A stretch of 64,000 nt of DNA from Symsagittifera roscoffensis (taxonomy: Eukaryota; Xenacoelomorpha; Acoela; Convolutidae). Positions 24,321 to 36,600 of this stretch are shown piece by piece. Position numbers and translations under genes: made by a program. The notes under the pieces were generated by a model that saw only the letters and a list, made by a program, of their open reading frames with translations, searched no databases and was not told the DNA's origin. The stretch is taken from contig NC_087067.1 of assembly GCF_963678635.1 (NCBI RefSeq), forward strand, positions 3,357,072-3,421,071, given 5' to 3'. How positions within the stretch are numbered: the stretch's first letter is position 1; every line of letters starts with the position of its first letter.

Positions 24321-25075
24321 AGATAGAGGGGGGATTCTACGGTTGGTCACTTAGGTAAAGTTATTCCCAAGATTGAATTAAAAAATCAGCTCCATTGACA
24401 CAATAAACTTTTTCAAAAAAATATGCATTTTTTTTCATAAAATCACAAGGTGAGTTCATTGAAAGAAAAAGCTCCTTTTAGCTCAACGGTGAGTTACTAG
24501 CTACATTAAGAAGAATATCCATTGTTTTTTGAAAAAAACGAAGACAAGCAAATAATTGAGACTAGTGAAATTGTGATGTTGATTTTAGCTGAAACAAGAA
24601 CAACTGAAGTGTGAACTGAAATGGTTTGAAGTAACACTTCGACTTCGACTTTTTTATAGATTGAATCAGGTGCAGCTCGTTTGAAAACCTTGATGATGAA
24701 AAATTACACGTGCATATTTCAGGATAAATTTGGCGAAAGGAGACAAAAATATCTATGGCTTGATAAGTCCACTTTAGAATCAGAATTAAAAAAGTGTGAT
24801 AGTCGGTATTAGGAATATTCCTCAGAACTCACTGCAAATTCAATAACTATCAATCATTTGGTGGTCACTCAAGGCAGATGACTAATTAGAGACAGTTACT
24901 TACCAAGTAAACATAAATATGAGTCCAAAAATTTCCTTTCCAAACTATAAGGCAACGTGTTGTTGTGGTAATATCCAGTTGCCAAACCCAGATTACCCCA
25001 GCTTCAGATGTTCTCGGAGCACATCAACGAGCAACAACAGTGTAGCTGTTACAGACTGAATTTTATTATTACAGG
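24321..25075. other. Stretch without recognisable gene
   Basis: No supported feature. Lies between the tandem array and the LTR start at 25,076. Confidence 0.4.
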
Positions 25076-25544
25076 TGTATGGTACTGCGCAGGCGGTAAC
25101 CTTGATGATATGTTATCTATGAATGAATTTAATGTTTTATATTATATGGTCACCCGCACTCAGTCAAAAGAGAAAGTAATCGATTATATTATAATTATAA
25201 CTGTATTTTAATCAAAATTATGATTAATTACAAGCGCCAAAATTAGATGTTCAAACGATTTATAATCCAATATAGTAATAAAATTTTTCGTGACATAATA
25301 ATAAATTATAATTAAATAATTTTTTCAGAAAATCTCTTCTAATCTCTTATAATCTCAATTATAATCTTTTATAAAAGTTTATAATCCTTTTTCTGTCAAA
25401 AACTCTAGAAGTGAGATGTCATGCCACAGTTTGGTTCACTTGAACGCATATATTTACTACGAAACAAAAGTTTCATAGAGATGCCTTCATATAAGTTGGA
25501 ATCTCGCGGTAGATGATTACATAACTCTCATATATGAATCATGA

Positions 25545-25945
25545 ACCTAAAGCAGTGTGATGATTGGATGACCATTGGATGATGAATTACTAAAATTCCT
25601 CTTCATTGCAAAAAAACTCCAGAAGAGGATTTCAATGATTGAACATAAAAAGAAAACAACTTCAACATTCCAAAAAATAAACTCAATAACTGCTGGAGCA
25701 GCATCAATTACATCAAATTCAACACTCAAAATTCAACAGGAACCAATAATAACATTCAAAAACCCAAACAAGAGAGAATACAGAGAAAAGGGTCCCAAAA
25801 AGAGACAACCAAACAATCAAAACACAAATTAAGTAGAAAAAACACTGTAACCGTTGCGGCAGATCGTTTACCGAAAGACGTCCGAAAAACTGCCCCGTAA
25901 TTGAAAAATCATGCCAAAATTGAGTTAAAGCAAATCAATTTAAAT
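25545..25945 (+). pseudogene. gag: gag C-terminus with zinc knuckle (Ty3/gypsy)
   Basis: An open stretch from about 25,575 to 25,832 encodes a Lys/Asn/Gln/Thr-rich basic protein. In another frame at 25,845-25,940 a Cys pattern appears: C-x2-C-G, then C-P about 12 residues on, then a C and a K-x-N. This is the nucleic-acid-binding knuckle found upstream of protease in this gypsy group. The frame change and a stop within the knuckle show decay. Capsid sequence upstream is not recognisable. Confidence 0.6.
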
Positions 25946-26199
25946 TTTTGCGCTCTCATTAGGTTAATGAGATGGCGGAAGAATCTGAAACATCGGAAAC
26001 TGATTGTAATCTGGTGAAAGATTTCGAGGACTGTGATGATTTTGATTTTTTGTTAATAAAAAAATGAGGTTTTTTTTGGAAATCGGATAGAAGACAAAGA
26101 CCGCAATCAAAGAGAGCAGAGCAAGGGCTTGCAATAAAAAGATAGACATCATAAGAGATCCAAAGTCGCGCAAGATGAAGTCACTAAAAATTTTATTCC

Positions 26200-26740
26200 G
26201 AATTGACCAACGTTCACTTGACTGTAGATAGTGGTAACCCAGTATCATTCCTGAATTGGACAACAAAAAAACAAAAACTATGTGTATCATGAAGCCAAAA
26301 TTTGTTCTAACGGAAAAATTGAACTTACCGGCACAATTTGTAGACTACAACCAACATCCTATGCTTATCCTAGGAATCCTAAAAACAGATCCACGCTCAT
26401 TGGGATGGGAATTGAGTGGTGTAAATCTTCTAGTAGCCGAGATAAAACGAGATGTATCTTACTTTTGGATCTACAAGGCCAACTTGAAATCTCTACAACA
26501 CAAAAGACAGCGCCCAGGGATTTGTCAAGGTTTGACGTGCCACTGTGCCAGCAGTCAGAAGGTTTAAATAACTCTTTGTTAGACAAGGAAGATCTAAACT
26601 TCATATATTCTCATCAAAATGTAAGCACCCACTTTGCCCAACTCACGAGGAAAAGAAAAAACTACCATATAACACAGGAAAAAACAAATGGAAATAACAG
26701 AACTACTAGACGAGGGCCACAATCAAAAATTGGATAAGTA
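26200..26740 (+). pseudogene. pol: Aspartic protease and RT leader (Ty3/gypsy)
   Basis: A TVDSGNPVSF motif with the catalytic Asp-Ser-Gly at 26,227-26,235 marks retropepsin. A later block NRSTLIGMG(I/L) resembles the protease flap-to-end region. The following 100-odd codons resemble the spacer before RT. Frames change at least twice. The region from 26,345 on is repeated at 27,938. Confidence 0.6.
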
Positions 26741-27937
26741 TACGAACGACTGAAACAATCGCAACAGTTGTGATTACCATGAAAAAAGACGACTCGACAA
26801 AACTGGCACTTGACGCTAGACTAACAAATAGACATTGATTTAAGATCAAATACTAGATGCCAAATAATGACAAATTACTAGATTACTAGAGGATACTGTC
26901 AAAAAATGTAACAAATTTCTGTTTTTGACGGGAGCGATATGCTGGTGGATTTTCAGAAAGCGATGGACCGAACCATAATCAATGGCCTGAACATGTTTTG
27001 TTTTTTGAATGATATTATAGTAGTATCTAAAGGAACAGAGCGTGAACACGAAAAAATAGTCAGAACTGTAATGAAAAAATTGGACGAAAAGTGTGAATTC
27101 TTCAAAGAAAGGTTGAATTGGTCAGAAAGTGGCCAATTCAAAAATCATATTACCTTAACCAAAAAATACCGAAGAACAAAGTAATCATAATACTTAGACC
27201 ACCCAATACATTAGAAAAAACCTTTATCAATCTTAGATAGCATTAATAACATCGAAAACTTCATTCCTAGCTCCGCTATTTGTACAAAAAATTAGGACGT
27301 TGTTGAAGGAAAAAAGCAAAAAAACCTTGAAAGTACCTGGAAAATTTTTTTCTTGGAAAGAGGAATATACAGCAGCCTTTGAGGAAATTGCGTTAGCGAT
27401 AGCGAATATTTCTCATAGCGTAGAGAAGATAGATCGGAGAGCTTGTCGGGCCGGGGATTGAACAACCCGCATGAGAAAGGAAGACAGCAGGAGGAAGTCT
27501 CGGGAGAGAAGAATTAACGGATACATTCCAGCGAACGGCGAGGTGGTTAGAGGAAGTAGGAGAAATAGTTCCTTCGCTGAACGCAACGGGACAGGTTCGA
27601 GATCACCTCCAGGAATAAAGTGACTAGTTCAGTTCAAATATAACTTCCTAGAACATCAATTGCTATCATTCTGTCAACTAACGGGGGATGAAACCCGAGA
27701 ACGGCCTAAAAAATCAAGGGACCAATCATAGAAATCGACCTAGTAATGAGCGAAGAGGGGGAAAAAGAGATGAAGCTGGTGGACCCAAATCGGCGAGTAG
27801 GTCACCTGTTGAGAAGTGGAGCAAGCACATAAACTGTGGAAGAGGTCAGGAAATCAGAGACTTTCACAGCTATTCGATAAAAATCTAGTACTAAAACTAA
27901 CGTCAGAGGAGCTTCATGATTAGACAAACTGCTTAGA
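26345..27937 (+). repeat. Internal tandem duplication of gypsy pol, unit 1
   Basis: Begins at acaaccaacatcctatg and repeats about 1.6 kb later at 27,938 (acaaccaatatcctatt). Both units carry the protease end, RT pieces and the RNase H start. Both end in catgattagacaaactgc (27,917 and 29,557). Confidence 0.85.
26745..27890 (+). pseudogene. pol: Reverse transcriptase and RNase H start (Ty3/gypsy), unit 1
   Basis: RT motifs are legible through stops: VVITMKKDD.TKLALDAR at 26,770-26,820 and DFQKAMD at about 26,950. The active-site box is FLNDI (27,002-27,016) where YLDD is expected, so the second-to-last catalytic Asp is Asn. RNase H leader words (LKEKS...FFSW..E...AF) follow at 27,300-27,385, and RFEIT near 27,596. 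The central RT palm between LALDAR and DFQKAMD is largely deleted. Non-functional. Confidence 0.75.
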
Positions 27938-29575
27938 CTACAACCAATATCCTATTTTTATCCTAGGAATCCTAAAAACAGATCCACGCTCATTGAGATG
28001 GGAATTGATTGGGGTAAATCTCTAGTAGCTGAGATAAAACGAGATGTATCTTTCTTTTGGATCTACAAGGCCAACTTGGAATCTCTACAACACAAAAGAC
28101 AGCGCCCAGGGATTTGTCAAAGTTTGACGTGCCACTGTGCCAGCAGTCAGAAGGTTTAAATAACTCTTTGTTAGACAAGGAAGATCTAAACTTCATATAT
28201 TCTCATCAAAATGTAAGCACCTACTTTGCCCACTTCACGAGGAAAAAAAAACTACCATAAATATCGAAGAAAAAAACAAATGGAAATAACAGAACTAGTA
28301 GACGAGGGCCACAACCAAAAATTGGATAAGTGTTCGAACGACTGAAACAATCGCAACAGTTGTGACTACCATGAAAAAAGACGACTCGATAAAACTGGCA
28401 CTTGACGCTAGACTAACAATTAGACATTGATTTAAGATCAAATACTAGATGCCCAATAATGACAAAATACTAGGTTACTAGAGGATACTGTCAAAAAATT
28501 TAACAAGTTTCTATTTTTGACGGGGTCGATATGCTGGTGGAATTTCAGAAAGCGATGGACCGAACCATAAACAGTGGCCTGAACATGTTTTGTTTTTTGA
28601 ATGATATTCTAGTAGTATCCAAAGAAACAGAGCGTGAACACGAAAATTTAGTCAGAATTGAAACGAAAAAAAGAGGACGAGAAGTGTGAATTCTTCAAAG
28701 AAATGTTGAATAGGCCACGATTGGTCAAAAAGTGGCTTTAACCGAAAAATACGGGAGAACAAAGTAATCATAATACATTAGACAAAACCTTTACCAATCT
28801 TAGATAGCATTAATAACTTGGAAAACTTCATTCCTAACTCCGCTATTTGTACAAAAAATTAGGACGTTGTTGAAGGAAAAAAGCAAAAAAACCTTGAAAG
28901 TACCTGGAAAATTTTTTTCTTGGAAAGAGGAATATACAGCAGCCTTTGAGGAAATTGCGTTAGCGATAGCGAATATTTCTCATAGCGTAGAGAAGATAGA
29001 TCGGAGAGCTTGTCGGGCCGGGGATTGAACAACCCGCATGAGAAAGGAAGACAGCAGGAGGAAGTCTCGGGAGAGAAGAATTAACGGATACATTCCAGCG
29101 AACGGCGAGGTGGTCAGAGGAAGTAGGAGAAATAATTTCTTCGCTGAACACAACGGGGCGGGTTCGAGATCGCCTCCAAGAATAAAGTGACTAGTTCAGT
29201 TCAAATTTAACTTCCTAGAACATCAATTGCTATCATTCTGTCAAGTAACGAGGGATGAAACTCGAGAACGGCCTTAGAATAGTGGATCTGGAAGCACTCA
29301 AACTAGGAATCGCAAAAGAGACCGAAAGTCAACCGGAAGAAGAAACTACAAAATCAAGGGAGCAATCATAGAAATGGACCTAGTAATGAGCGAACAGGAG
29401 GAACAAGAGAAAAAACTGGTGGACCGAAATCGGCGAGTAGGTCACCTGTCGAGAATTGGAGCAAGCACATAAACTGCGGAAGAGGTCAAGAAATCAGAGA
29501 CTTTCACAGCTATTCGATAAAAATCTACTTCTAAAACTAATATCAGAGGAGCTTCATGATTAGACAAACTGCGGA
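27938..29575 (+). repeat. Internal tandem duplication of gypsy pol, unit 2 (RT/RNase H)
   Basis: Second copy of 26,345-27,937 with the same RT and RNase H landmarks, including the FLNDI variant near 28,600. It is slightly longer than unit 1, carrying extra sequence at 29,275-29,350 that unit 1 lacks. Shared defects, including the Asn in the active-site box, show the duplication happened after inactivation. Confidence 0.85.
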
Positions 29576-29757
29576 GAGTGATCGAGCGTAACAGAGACAA
29601 GAGCTTGAGCTGACGGGGCCATATGCAAATCCCAGCTGGAACCAGAGGGCAGTGGTGGCCGACTGCAACCTCGTGGACAAGAGCCTGACAGTACCAGTTG
29701 CACTGAGACCATCTCTCCTTAAAAGAGCATACCGAGGGCACCCGGGCAAGAAAAGAT

Positions 29758-30425
29758 TTTGAACGTATCAAACTACTTGTGGTGGCATATGCATAAGGAC
29801 AAATTAAATCTTGCGGAGAAATGCTGTATTTGTACACGATACTTTAAAAACGCTAAATTGTTTTTTCCTAAAAATTCGTCCACTACCATCTTTTTCACAA
29901 CCTGTTCAAGAATTGCGAATAGACTAAAAAGAATTCATGTAAAATCATAAGGTAGAGAAAATATACTTACCAGTAGCAGTAGAAATGTTATCTAATTTTC
30001 CATTAGTAAAAGTGACAAAATCAACGGGAAGCAGGTCAACCATAAATTTGCTGCAATTGTAAATCGCTACTCATTGAAACCCGAATCAAATTAGAATTCT
30101 CAGGATTTGAAGGGGAACCTATGTATTGCTTCTGTACGGATATTAACTTGGAATAAATTTTTCGTCCAGTGGGGGACCCAAAGGCTTGTTGCATTGTCGA
30201 AAGAACTTTACAAACAATAAAACGGAGACTCTGGGTATCGCTACTGGTTAGAATTATGAAATCGATAACACTTAGTCTAGGCACAATTGTCAGAGATACG
30301 AGAAGGATTAAACAGAAAGTCTTCCAAAAATCTCCGTTCGAAGCTCACTTCGAAAAGTTAGTTAACTATGGAAGAATTGAAAGTCTTAAGGGAAAACGTT
30401 TTTGTTTAACTGTCATCGTTTAAAT
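29758..30425 (+). pseudogene. pol: Integrase (Ty3/gypsy), decayed
   Basis: The part at 29,770-29,870 reads YLWWHMHKD...EKCCICTRYFKNAK, matching the zinc-binding CxxC end of integrase. A second block at 30,180-30,360 reads ERTLQTIKRRL...KSPFEAHF, the end of the catalytic core. The first two catalytic aspartates are not recoverable. The same words occur in the better copy at 59.87-60.48 kb. Confidence 0.7.
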
Positions 30426-30499
30426 AGAAACGACTGCATTGATCGGTAATTAGAGCGTCACAAATAGCGGGCCAAATAGACCAGTTGAGAGAATAGACC

Positions 30500-31290
30500 A
30501 GTTGAGCAACTTTCAACGACAAGGACAAAGAGCGAATGAAGAGCATGAAAAATCTTCTCAAGTCAACCCGAGATGCAATGAAGAGAGAAGAAAAGCTGTG
30601 ACTAGCAATTTTATCACAGTAGTAGTTCTGACTGGTATGAAAAACCTAAAATTAGAAAAAGAGCTTCTATATTCCTGGGAGAAAATGTTTATATAAGACA
30701 AAGGGGACAGAATTGTAAAAAATTTACTTAGACAACAGTCAGGAAAGATGAAACTCGGAAAGGGGAAAGGCGCTAGAAAACCCACTAAAAGGTGTTATCA
30801 GAGTCGGACTAGACGACCAAGACGAAGCGATGAACAGTCCATATAAAAAGCAACATCGCACTTGCAAAAACGAAACTACCAGAATGGATCAAGTAAAGCT
30901 CAATCAAGACTGAATAATCGGAGTCAGCATCATTGGGTGCAACATTGGAACCAGCAGCACCACACATAAAATGACAGCAAAAAAAAACGACCAAGAAAGT
31001 ACAGAAGACAGGAAAACAAAGCCAGAAGATGTTCTGGACATTTTCAAAACACAAATTGGCGCCAGAGGACTGGGAGTTGCTGGCAGACAAGTTATTACAG
31101 AGGAGAGTCCAAAAAACAGCGGACGAAATTGGACTAAATAAAAGTTCAAAGACTATAGTACATGATAAATTTGACACTCCGCAGCAATTTTCCGATGACT
31201 CAAGTCAAGAAGAAACTGTGAGAAAAGCGCCAGGCCGAACTAGAGCACAGGAACATCGAGGTTCGGAGATTCATTAGAAATCTCGGTGAT
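30500..31290 (+). pseudogene. Polyprotein C-terminal region of the gypsy element
   Basis: Lys/Glu/Arg-rich coding-like pieces (30,502-30,696; 31,029-31,277) lie between integrase and the polypurine tract, where this gypsy group carries a charged tail. One piece has an EDWELLADKLLQRRVQKTAD helix-like run. Identity is inferred from position. Confidence 0.35.
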
Positions 31291-31436
31291 TAAATCTCAA
31301 CGGACTCTGAAATGGAGTCACACGGAAGTCGACTTAAGTAAGCTCTAACATACTAAAAGAATAATCTGGTAATTTTCAAACACCGAGAGAATAGACCAAT
31401 CGAATCGTGACTAACACTACTGGAGCATCACTTGTT

Positions 31437-31549
31437 CAAAAAAAAATTGGAAACCGGACATTGGATGCAGACGTCAACTGGAATCCGAGCTGAGAAGCTC
31501 AGATTCTAGTTGACGTCTGTATCCAATGCCCGGTTTTTCAATTTTTTTG
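31437..31549. repeat. 113-bp hairpin next to the 3' LTR
   Basis: Arms of about 50 bp with few mismatches: caaaaaaaaattgg...gacgtcaact pairs with agttgacgtc...caatttttttg. Centre near gagctgagaagctc (31,493). It ends 47 bp before the LTR start. Confidence 0.85.
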
Positions 31550-31586
31550 AGAAGCTCCTATAATTATTATAAATTTTTTCCCTTCG

Positions 31587-31700
31587 CGAGGGGATTGTGA
31601 TACTGCGCAGGCATTACTTTGGCGATATTGTTATCTATTTGAATTTTGAAAGTATTATATTAAATAGTCGAGGTCAATCAGGATCTAGCCATGTTTACAA
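31587..31700 (+). repeat. Polypurine tract and start of 3' LTR
   Basis: cgaggggat (31,587-31,595) is directly followed by TGTGATACTGCGCAGG (31,596). The other gypsy copy has the matching context cccttccgcggggaa then TGTCATGAGG at 63,697. LTR end not found, so the right limit is arbitrary. Confidence 0.6.
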
Positions 31701-32071
31701 CAATATGCAGACATAATTGGTTTTGCTAGAGCAAGACTCAGCAGCTCACTAAGCCGAAAAACATTAGAAAGTCTGAGAACGTAAACTAAAGATTTAGAAC
31801 AGATTGATATGATTATCATCTCTGAGTTCCTTAGAGTATCACAACCTGAAACACATATCTGAGACAGTTTGATAATGATTATTGATCCTTATCATCTAAT
31901 TTTGCCTGTCCTCGTCATTAAGTTTGAATCTCAAAAAAAATATTATATAGCAACAAAAATCAGGCAAAAATAATTATCTTTATAGCAACAAAATCATTGT
32001 GTTCTGCATTAAGAAGACAAATGAGGACTGAGTAAATTTTTTGATTGACAGTTCAGCATTTTAAACCGATG
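31701..32071. other. Probable remainder of the LTR; no gene seen
   Basis: A+T-rich, without a supported frame. Confidence 0.35.
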
Positions 32072-32368
32072 AATTTTAAGTGGCTTTTTTTTGACAATTA
32101 TTGCTTTTTTTATGTGGTTAATAAAGTTTGAGATTCATAGAGATCAATTAAAATCTCTCTTATTTTCGTTTTGATCAAATCAACTTGCATTTTGCAAGAA
32201 TGCATCGCTTAATCACATTAACAAGTGATAAGCGATGCATTCTTGCAAAATGCAAGTCAGTTTGATCAAAACGAAAATAAAAGAGATTTTAATTGATCTC
32301 TATGAATCTCAAACTTTATTAACAACATGAAAAAAAGCAGTAATTGTCAAAAAAGGCCACGTAAAATT
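32072..32368. repeat. 297-bp near-perfect palindrome
   Basis: The left arm starts aattttaagtggc and the right arm ends ggccacgtaaaatt. Arms of about 140 bp pair almost perfectly around the loop attaacaa (about 32,216-32,223). Inner arm words include gcatcgctta and gataagcgatgc. Either a foldback MITE or a recent inverted duplication. Confidence 0.9.
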
Positions 32369-32393
32369 CCTTGTTTTAAAATGATTCACAAAT

Positions 32394-32435
32394 AGGATTC
32401 ACAATTAGGATACAAGATTCACAAATAGGAAAAGA
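32394..32435 (+). repeat. Short tandem repeat gattcaca(a)(a/t)tagg
   Basis: Three near copies of gattcacaaatagg/gattcacaattagg directly follow the palindrome. Confidence 0.6.
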
Positions 32436-32931
32436 CTGTTTGGTGAGATACGTACTTTCAATTTCACTGTGGAGAATCATTACAAGTGAATACTCTAAAA
32501 AACTGCACAGTGTGCGTTGCTTCAACATATTTTAAGAACAATTGAGAACGTTTCAAATGTGATGGCTTATTATGGAATTTCAAAATTCCGAATTTAGTTA
32601 TCCACTAAAATAATAGCTATTCCATATAAGTCAATCAATCTGATATGTTTTTGTTTTCAGTAGGATTTAACAATACTGATTAGGCAGTGTTGATTTTGGT
32701 CAAGAAATCACAAAACGCCAGTAGAGTCTAATGATCATTCATCCAGAAACGAAAAAAAAATAATGACTTTGCCAAGGAGCTGTGCTGATAGTTTCGAAAT
32801 GAATTTCATTAAATATTTAAAAAGTTAAAACTAAATTATCAAAAACTGCTTTATCGGAAACTTAGAGAGAGCTGCACAAATTGCAGAATAAAACAAGACT
32901 GCTCGTATCAGGGCAAAGCCCTGAATGTTCC

Positions 32932-33419
32932 GACTGCCTTTTAAGGTTTACGGAGCAGTAATAACATTAAAAAAATAAATTAATCAAAACAAAAAGAATT
33001 TTTTTTTCTAAAATTTGAAATTTTTTTTATAAAAATCCTTCTCCCACACGCCATATTAAGTACAAAAGGATAGATTTTGCTTCTTGTACCAAATTAATTA
33101 TGGCAAATAAGCTTTTTTCAACCAATTTGGATTAACTTCTAAGACGGACTAACTCTCCGCTTACGCGTTAATAGCGCGAAATATATCGTGCGTTAATTGT
33201 CTCAAATTGGACAAAATGGCAATCTTTAAACCCCGTAATTTTACGAAAAACGATCACAGGTGAAATAACTTTTCAAAATTGAGCTCAGGACAAAAATACC
33301 TTTCGAATGATATAAAAAAAATTCCGTCAAAAATGGCCAGTTAAAAAGTTGAAATTTGTCTGAAGAAAGAAAAAACCCACCCCGAGCACAAATACTCCGT
33401 TACTTTCGTATCGAAAGTC
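32932..33419 (-). repeat. Dispersed ~488-bp repeat, copy A
   Basis: Matches 62,730-63,213 in inverted orientation over its whole length. Shared words include gcaaataagcttttttcaacc, cgcgttaatagcgcgaaata and cccaccccgagcacaaata. Both copies run from gact to agtc. Probably a non-autonomous transposon or a segment of one. Confidence 0.85.
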
Positions 33420-34078
33420 GGAAAAATAATCTTTCCGTTGATTGATTATTGAGTTAAGACTTTTAACTCTTAGTAAATAGTGACGTCAATCAGTGCCCTG
33501 CGCATTCATAAAATTCCTTAGACCATTATTGAAACTGCCTGATAGGTAAAACAAAAAAAAATTATTTCTATGTTAAATGCGCATGCTCAAGGTTTTCAAT
33601 ACCGCAAAATTTTCCGAACCATTGCGCTTAATCGCTAACGCATGTTCAAAGTGCCAACTTTGGGATAACCTGTTTCAAGAAATCTGTTTTAAGAGTTCTG
33701 TAAAATGCAACCATGCAGTAAATCTGGTTTCATGATTTTTGTTATTGGTAGTGCAGATCTAAAATGATTATCAATGAAATTTTTGATAACAACTTTTGGA
33801 CCCATAAAAATTTGGAGATGACGCTTAACTGTTCGTATTGCAATTTTCATGTCAATCTAGGACACGTCAATTTCTGCAACCTCTGCTTGGCGATTTAGAA
33901 AGCACGTAGTTTTGGTCAAAGTATCGTAGCTAAATTTCAGTTTACTATTTTGATGCAACAGCTGAAAAATATATATTTTAAAGCTGGCCGTGTTTTTAGT
34001 CGGTTGTCGAAACAAAAGTTTCATTGCTCAAAAGTGCAAAAAAATAAGCGTGAGTTTCACAATTCATGGTATCATTTA
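33420..34078. other. Stretch without recognisable gene
   Basis: No supported feature. A 91-codon frame at 33,950-34,225 lacks any family pattern. Confidence 0.4.
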
Positions 34079-35339
34079 AAAAAAACATATACTGTACAAC
34101 ATACTTTTCTCTTTGCGAAAGCTAGTTGTTCAGAAAGAACGCGTGGGTTTCAAAATAATCACATGATTTTGTTAAACACAAATTATGCACCTCATTTAGG
34201 TCCGCACTTGCTTGCTTATAACTAAACATAGAGTGGAACCATTTATGACGCAAACATCATTCTCATGTGACAATAAAAGGTGTTTGGTATCCGAACTGAT
34301 ATTAAAGACAGCATGACGTTATTTTCACTTGACTCCGCTTTCTTTGTTGAGCCAATGTAAGTCTGCAAACGTGGTCGATCTGTTGTCATTGCAAGTTTTT
34401 GCTGTCATTCTAAAATTAAAAAGCAAGCGTGGGTTCTGAAAGTCTATGAGATTGTGTTTTAAAAAAATGCCAATGAGGGGCAGGCGTCTAACCTCTTTAA
34501 ACCGCCCACCGGATTTTTATGAATTTAGGGAATCAATTTGATTACAAAATTGCTGTTCAGTTTAAACATTTTAACTTGATAACCACCCATAAAGGAAAAA
34601 ATTGACAGTGTCGACAGAGTGTTGCCTTTATGAGTTGTTTTGGTCAAAAATGCAAAAAAGCGTGGGTTGACAAACTACATGACGAAAATGAAAAGAATCC
34701 GTTACTCTGTATCTATAAAAAAAATGACGCATATGACGTTAGTGTCTATAAACTCCATTATCAAGTAACAATACATATTTTCGTTTTACTGCTTTTGAAA
34801 TCCAGTTGCCAAGTGAATACTTACAGAGTTTTCTTTGTCGTGAAAAAATAGTCATGGTAAGTCAGTTTTCAACTTATGTTGTTTTTTAATGATTTGTTTC
34901 AGAAATTAATGTTGTGTAAATCAGCTGTTTTTCATAGCAGGCGAACAAACTTTCAAGCTATTTCTGACTGATATAAAGCGTTTGTTGATAAGAAATCTCA
35001 TTTTTGATCTAATGAAACTAACAATAAGCATTGAATTTGTAGTAAAATGTTGACTTCGTCTTCCCCGATGCAAAAATTGTTAAATGCAAAAAATTTAGTG
35101 CAAATTGATAATCAGGTTAATCAGTCGTTTTTTTAAGTGTCAAACATCAATTTGAAACAATTCTAGCAACCCGTGCCTCACGTTTTTAGATTTGCTCTCA
35201 TCCAAAAAAAAACGTTCACCTGATAGTAAAAGTTAAAGAGCCAATATTAAATCCCATCTTTCTTGTATTTGATTTTGAAGTTCGTTCTTATGACAATTTG
35301 AGTAATAATAGAACGCGGAATTCGTTCTCCTCTTGAGTC
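34079..35339 (+). repeat. Direct duplication, unit 1 (~1.26 kb)
   Basis: Landmarks such as aacgcgtgggtttcaaaat (34,138), gaggggcaggcgtcta (34,475) and gttcacctgat (35,213) recur in order in unit 2 at about +1,260 bp. Divergence is substantial. No reading frame is conserved between the units. Confidence 0.8.
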
Positions 35340-36600
35340 AAAAAATATATTTCCTTAAAACGTAATTTTCTTTTTTCACTTTGCAAAAGTTGATTGTTCA
35401 AAAGAACGCGTGGGTTTCAAAATCATCGCAAGATTTTATTAAACTTAAATTATACGCCTCATATAGGTCCACACTTGTCTGATTATAACCAAACATTTAA
35501 CCTAACCTTTTGTGAAGTAAATATCATTCTCATGTGACATTAAAAAGTCTTTGGTATCCGAATTGATTCGATAGACAGCATGGCGGTATTTTCTGTTGAC
35601 TCCGCTTTCTTGGTTGAGCCAATGTAATTCTGGTCAAAATTTTGTCAGTGCTAATTTTTGCTCTGATTATAAAAATTAAAAACAAAATATGGGTTCTGAA
35701 AATCTATGAGATCGTTTTTATCAAAAGAATTGCCAGCGAGGGGCAGGCGTCTATCCTCTTTAATCCGCCCACCGGGACTGAATGAATTTAGGGAATCAAT
35801 TTGACCATTAAATCGCTGTTTTTTTTAAATTTTTTATTTTGATAGTTAAGCTTAAAGGAACAGAATTGAAAAGTGACACTGTCGCCAGAGTGTTGCCTTT
35901 ATGAATTGTTTTGATCAAAAAATCAAAAAAAGCGTGGCTTGACAAATCATGTGAAGAAAATGAAATGTATCAGTATACTTTGTATTTATAAAACATATGA
36001 CGCATATGACTTTAGTACCTAAAGACTCTAATATCAACTAACAAAACACACTTTCTTTTTAATGTTTTTGATATTGACTTGCTAAGTTAAGACCTCAGTT
36101 TTCATTGTCCAAAACTTAAAACCCTGATATGTCAGTATTGAAATTTTGTTATTTTTTGACGATATTTTTCAGAAATTGAAAGACGTGTAAATCAGCAGTT
36201 TTGATGGTGGGCGACCAAACTTTCGAGCTATTTTTAACTGACACAAAGCGTTTGATTAACTAAAACTAACACTAAACTTTAGAAGTTTACCTAAAACCTT
36301 AGTTTTGGTATTTAATCCGCGATGCAAAAATCGTTAAATGCAAAAATGTTAGTACATTGTTGTTAATCAGTCGAACCTAATTGCATATCAAAAATCAATT
36401 TAAAAGAAATCATGGAATTCATGCCACACATTTTTGGACTTGTTCACACCCAAAAAAGATGTTCACCTGATGCTCAAAATTGAACTAAAAATATTAAATT
36501 AAAATTTTTTGATTTTTGATTTTTAAAGTTCGTTTTTATGACCGTTTGAGCATTAGGACGCTAGATCGCGGAATTCGTTGCATTCTTGAGTTTTTGACTC
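35340..36600 (+). repeat. Direct duplication, unit 2 (~1.26 kb)
   Basis: Partner of 34,079-35,339 with the same landmarks (35,402; 35,737; 36,463). Ends near gcggaattcgttgcattcttgag. Confidence 0.8.

Larger units (their letters stand above)
25076..31700 (+). mobile_element. Ty3/gypsy LTR retrotransposon, heavily decayed
   Basis: The order gag zinc knuckle, aspartic protease, RT, RNase H, integrase, polypurine tract and LTR start is that of Ty3/gypsy. The LTR starts at 25,076 (tgta..gtactgcgcaggc) and 31,596 (tgtgatactgcgcaggc) share about 17 bases plus weaker similarity downstream. LTR ends could not be set. Stops are very frequent, and an internal tandem duplication doubles PR-RT-RNase H. 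It is related to the copy at 58.7-63.7 kb, as shown by shared RNase H and integrase patterns and matching polypurine-tract context. Confidence 0.75.

Noticed and set aside
29442-29837. 131-codon minus-strand frame
   Set aside because: Antisense to the duplicated RNase H and integrase remnants of the gypsy element.
30809-31177. 122-codon minus-strand hydrophobic Cys-rich frame
   Set aside because: Opposite to the gypsy element and overlapped by plus-strand charged coding remnants; no signal or family pattern.
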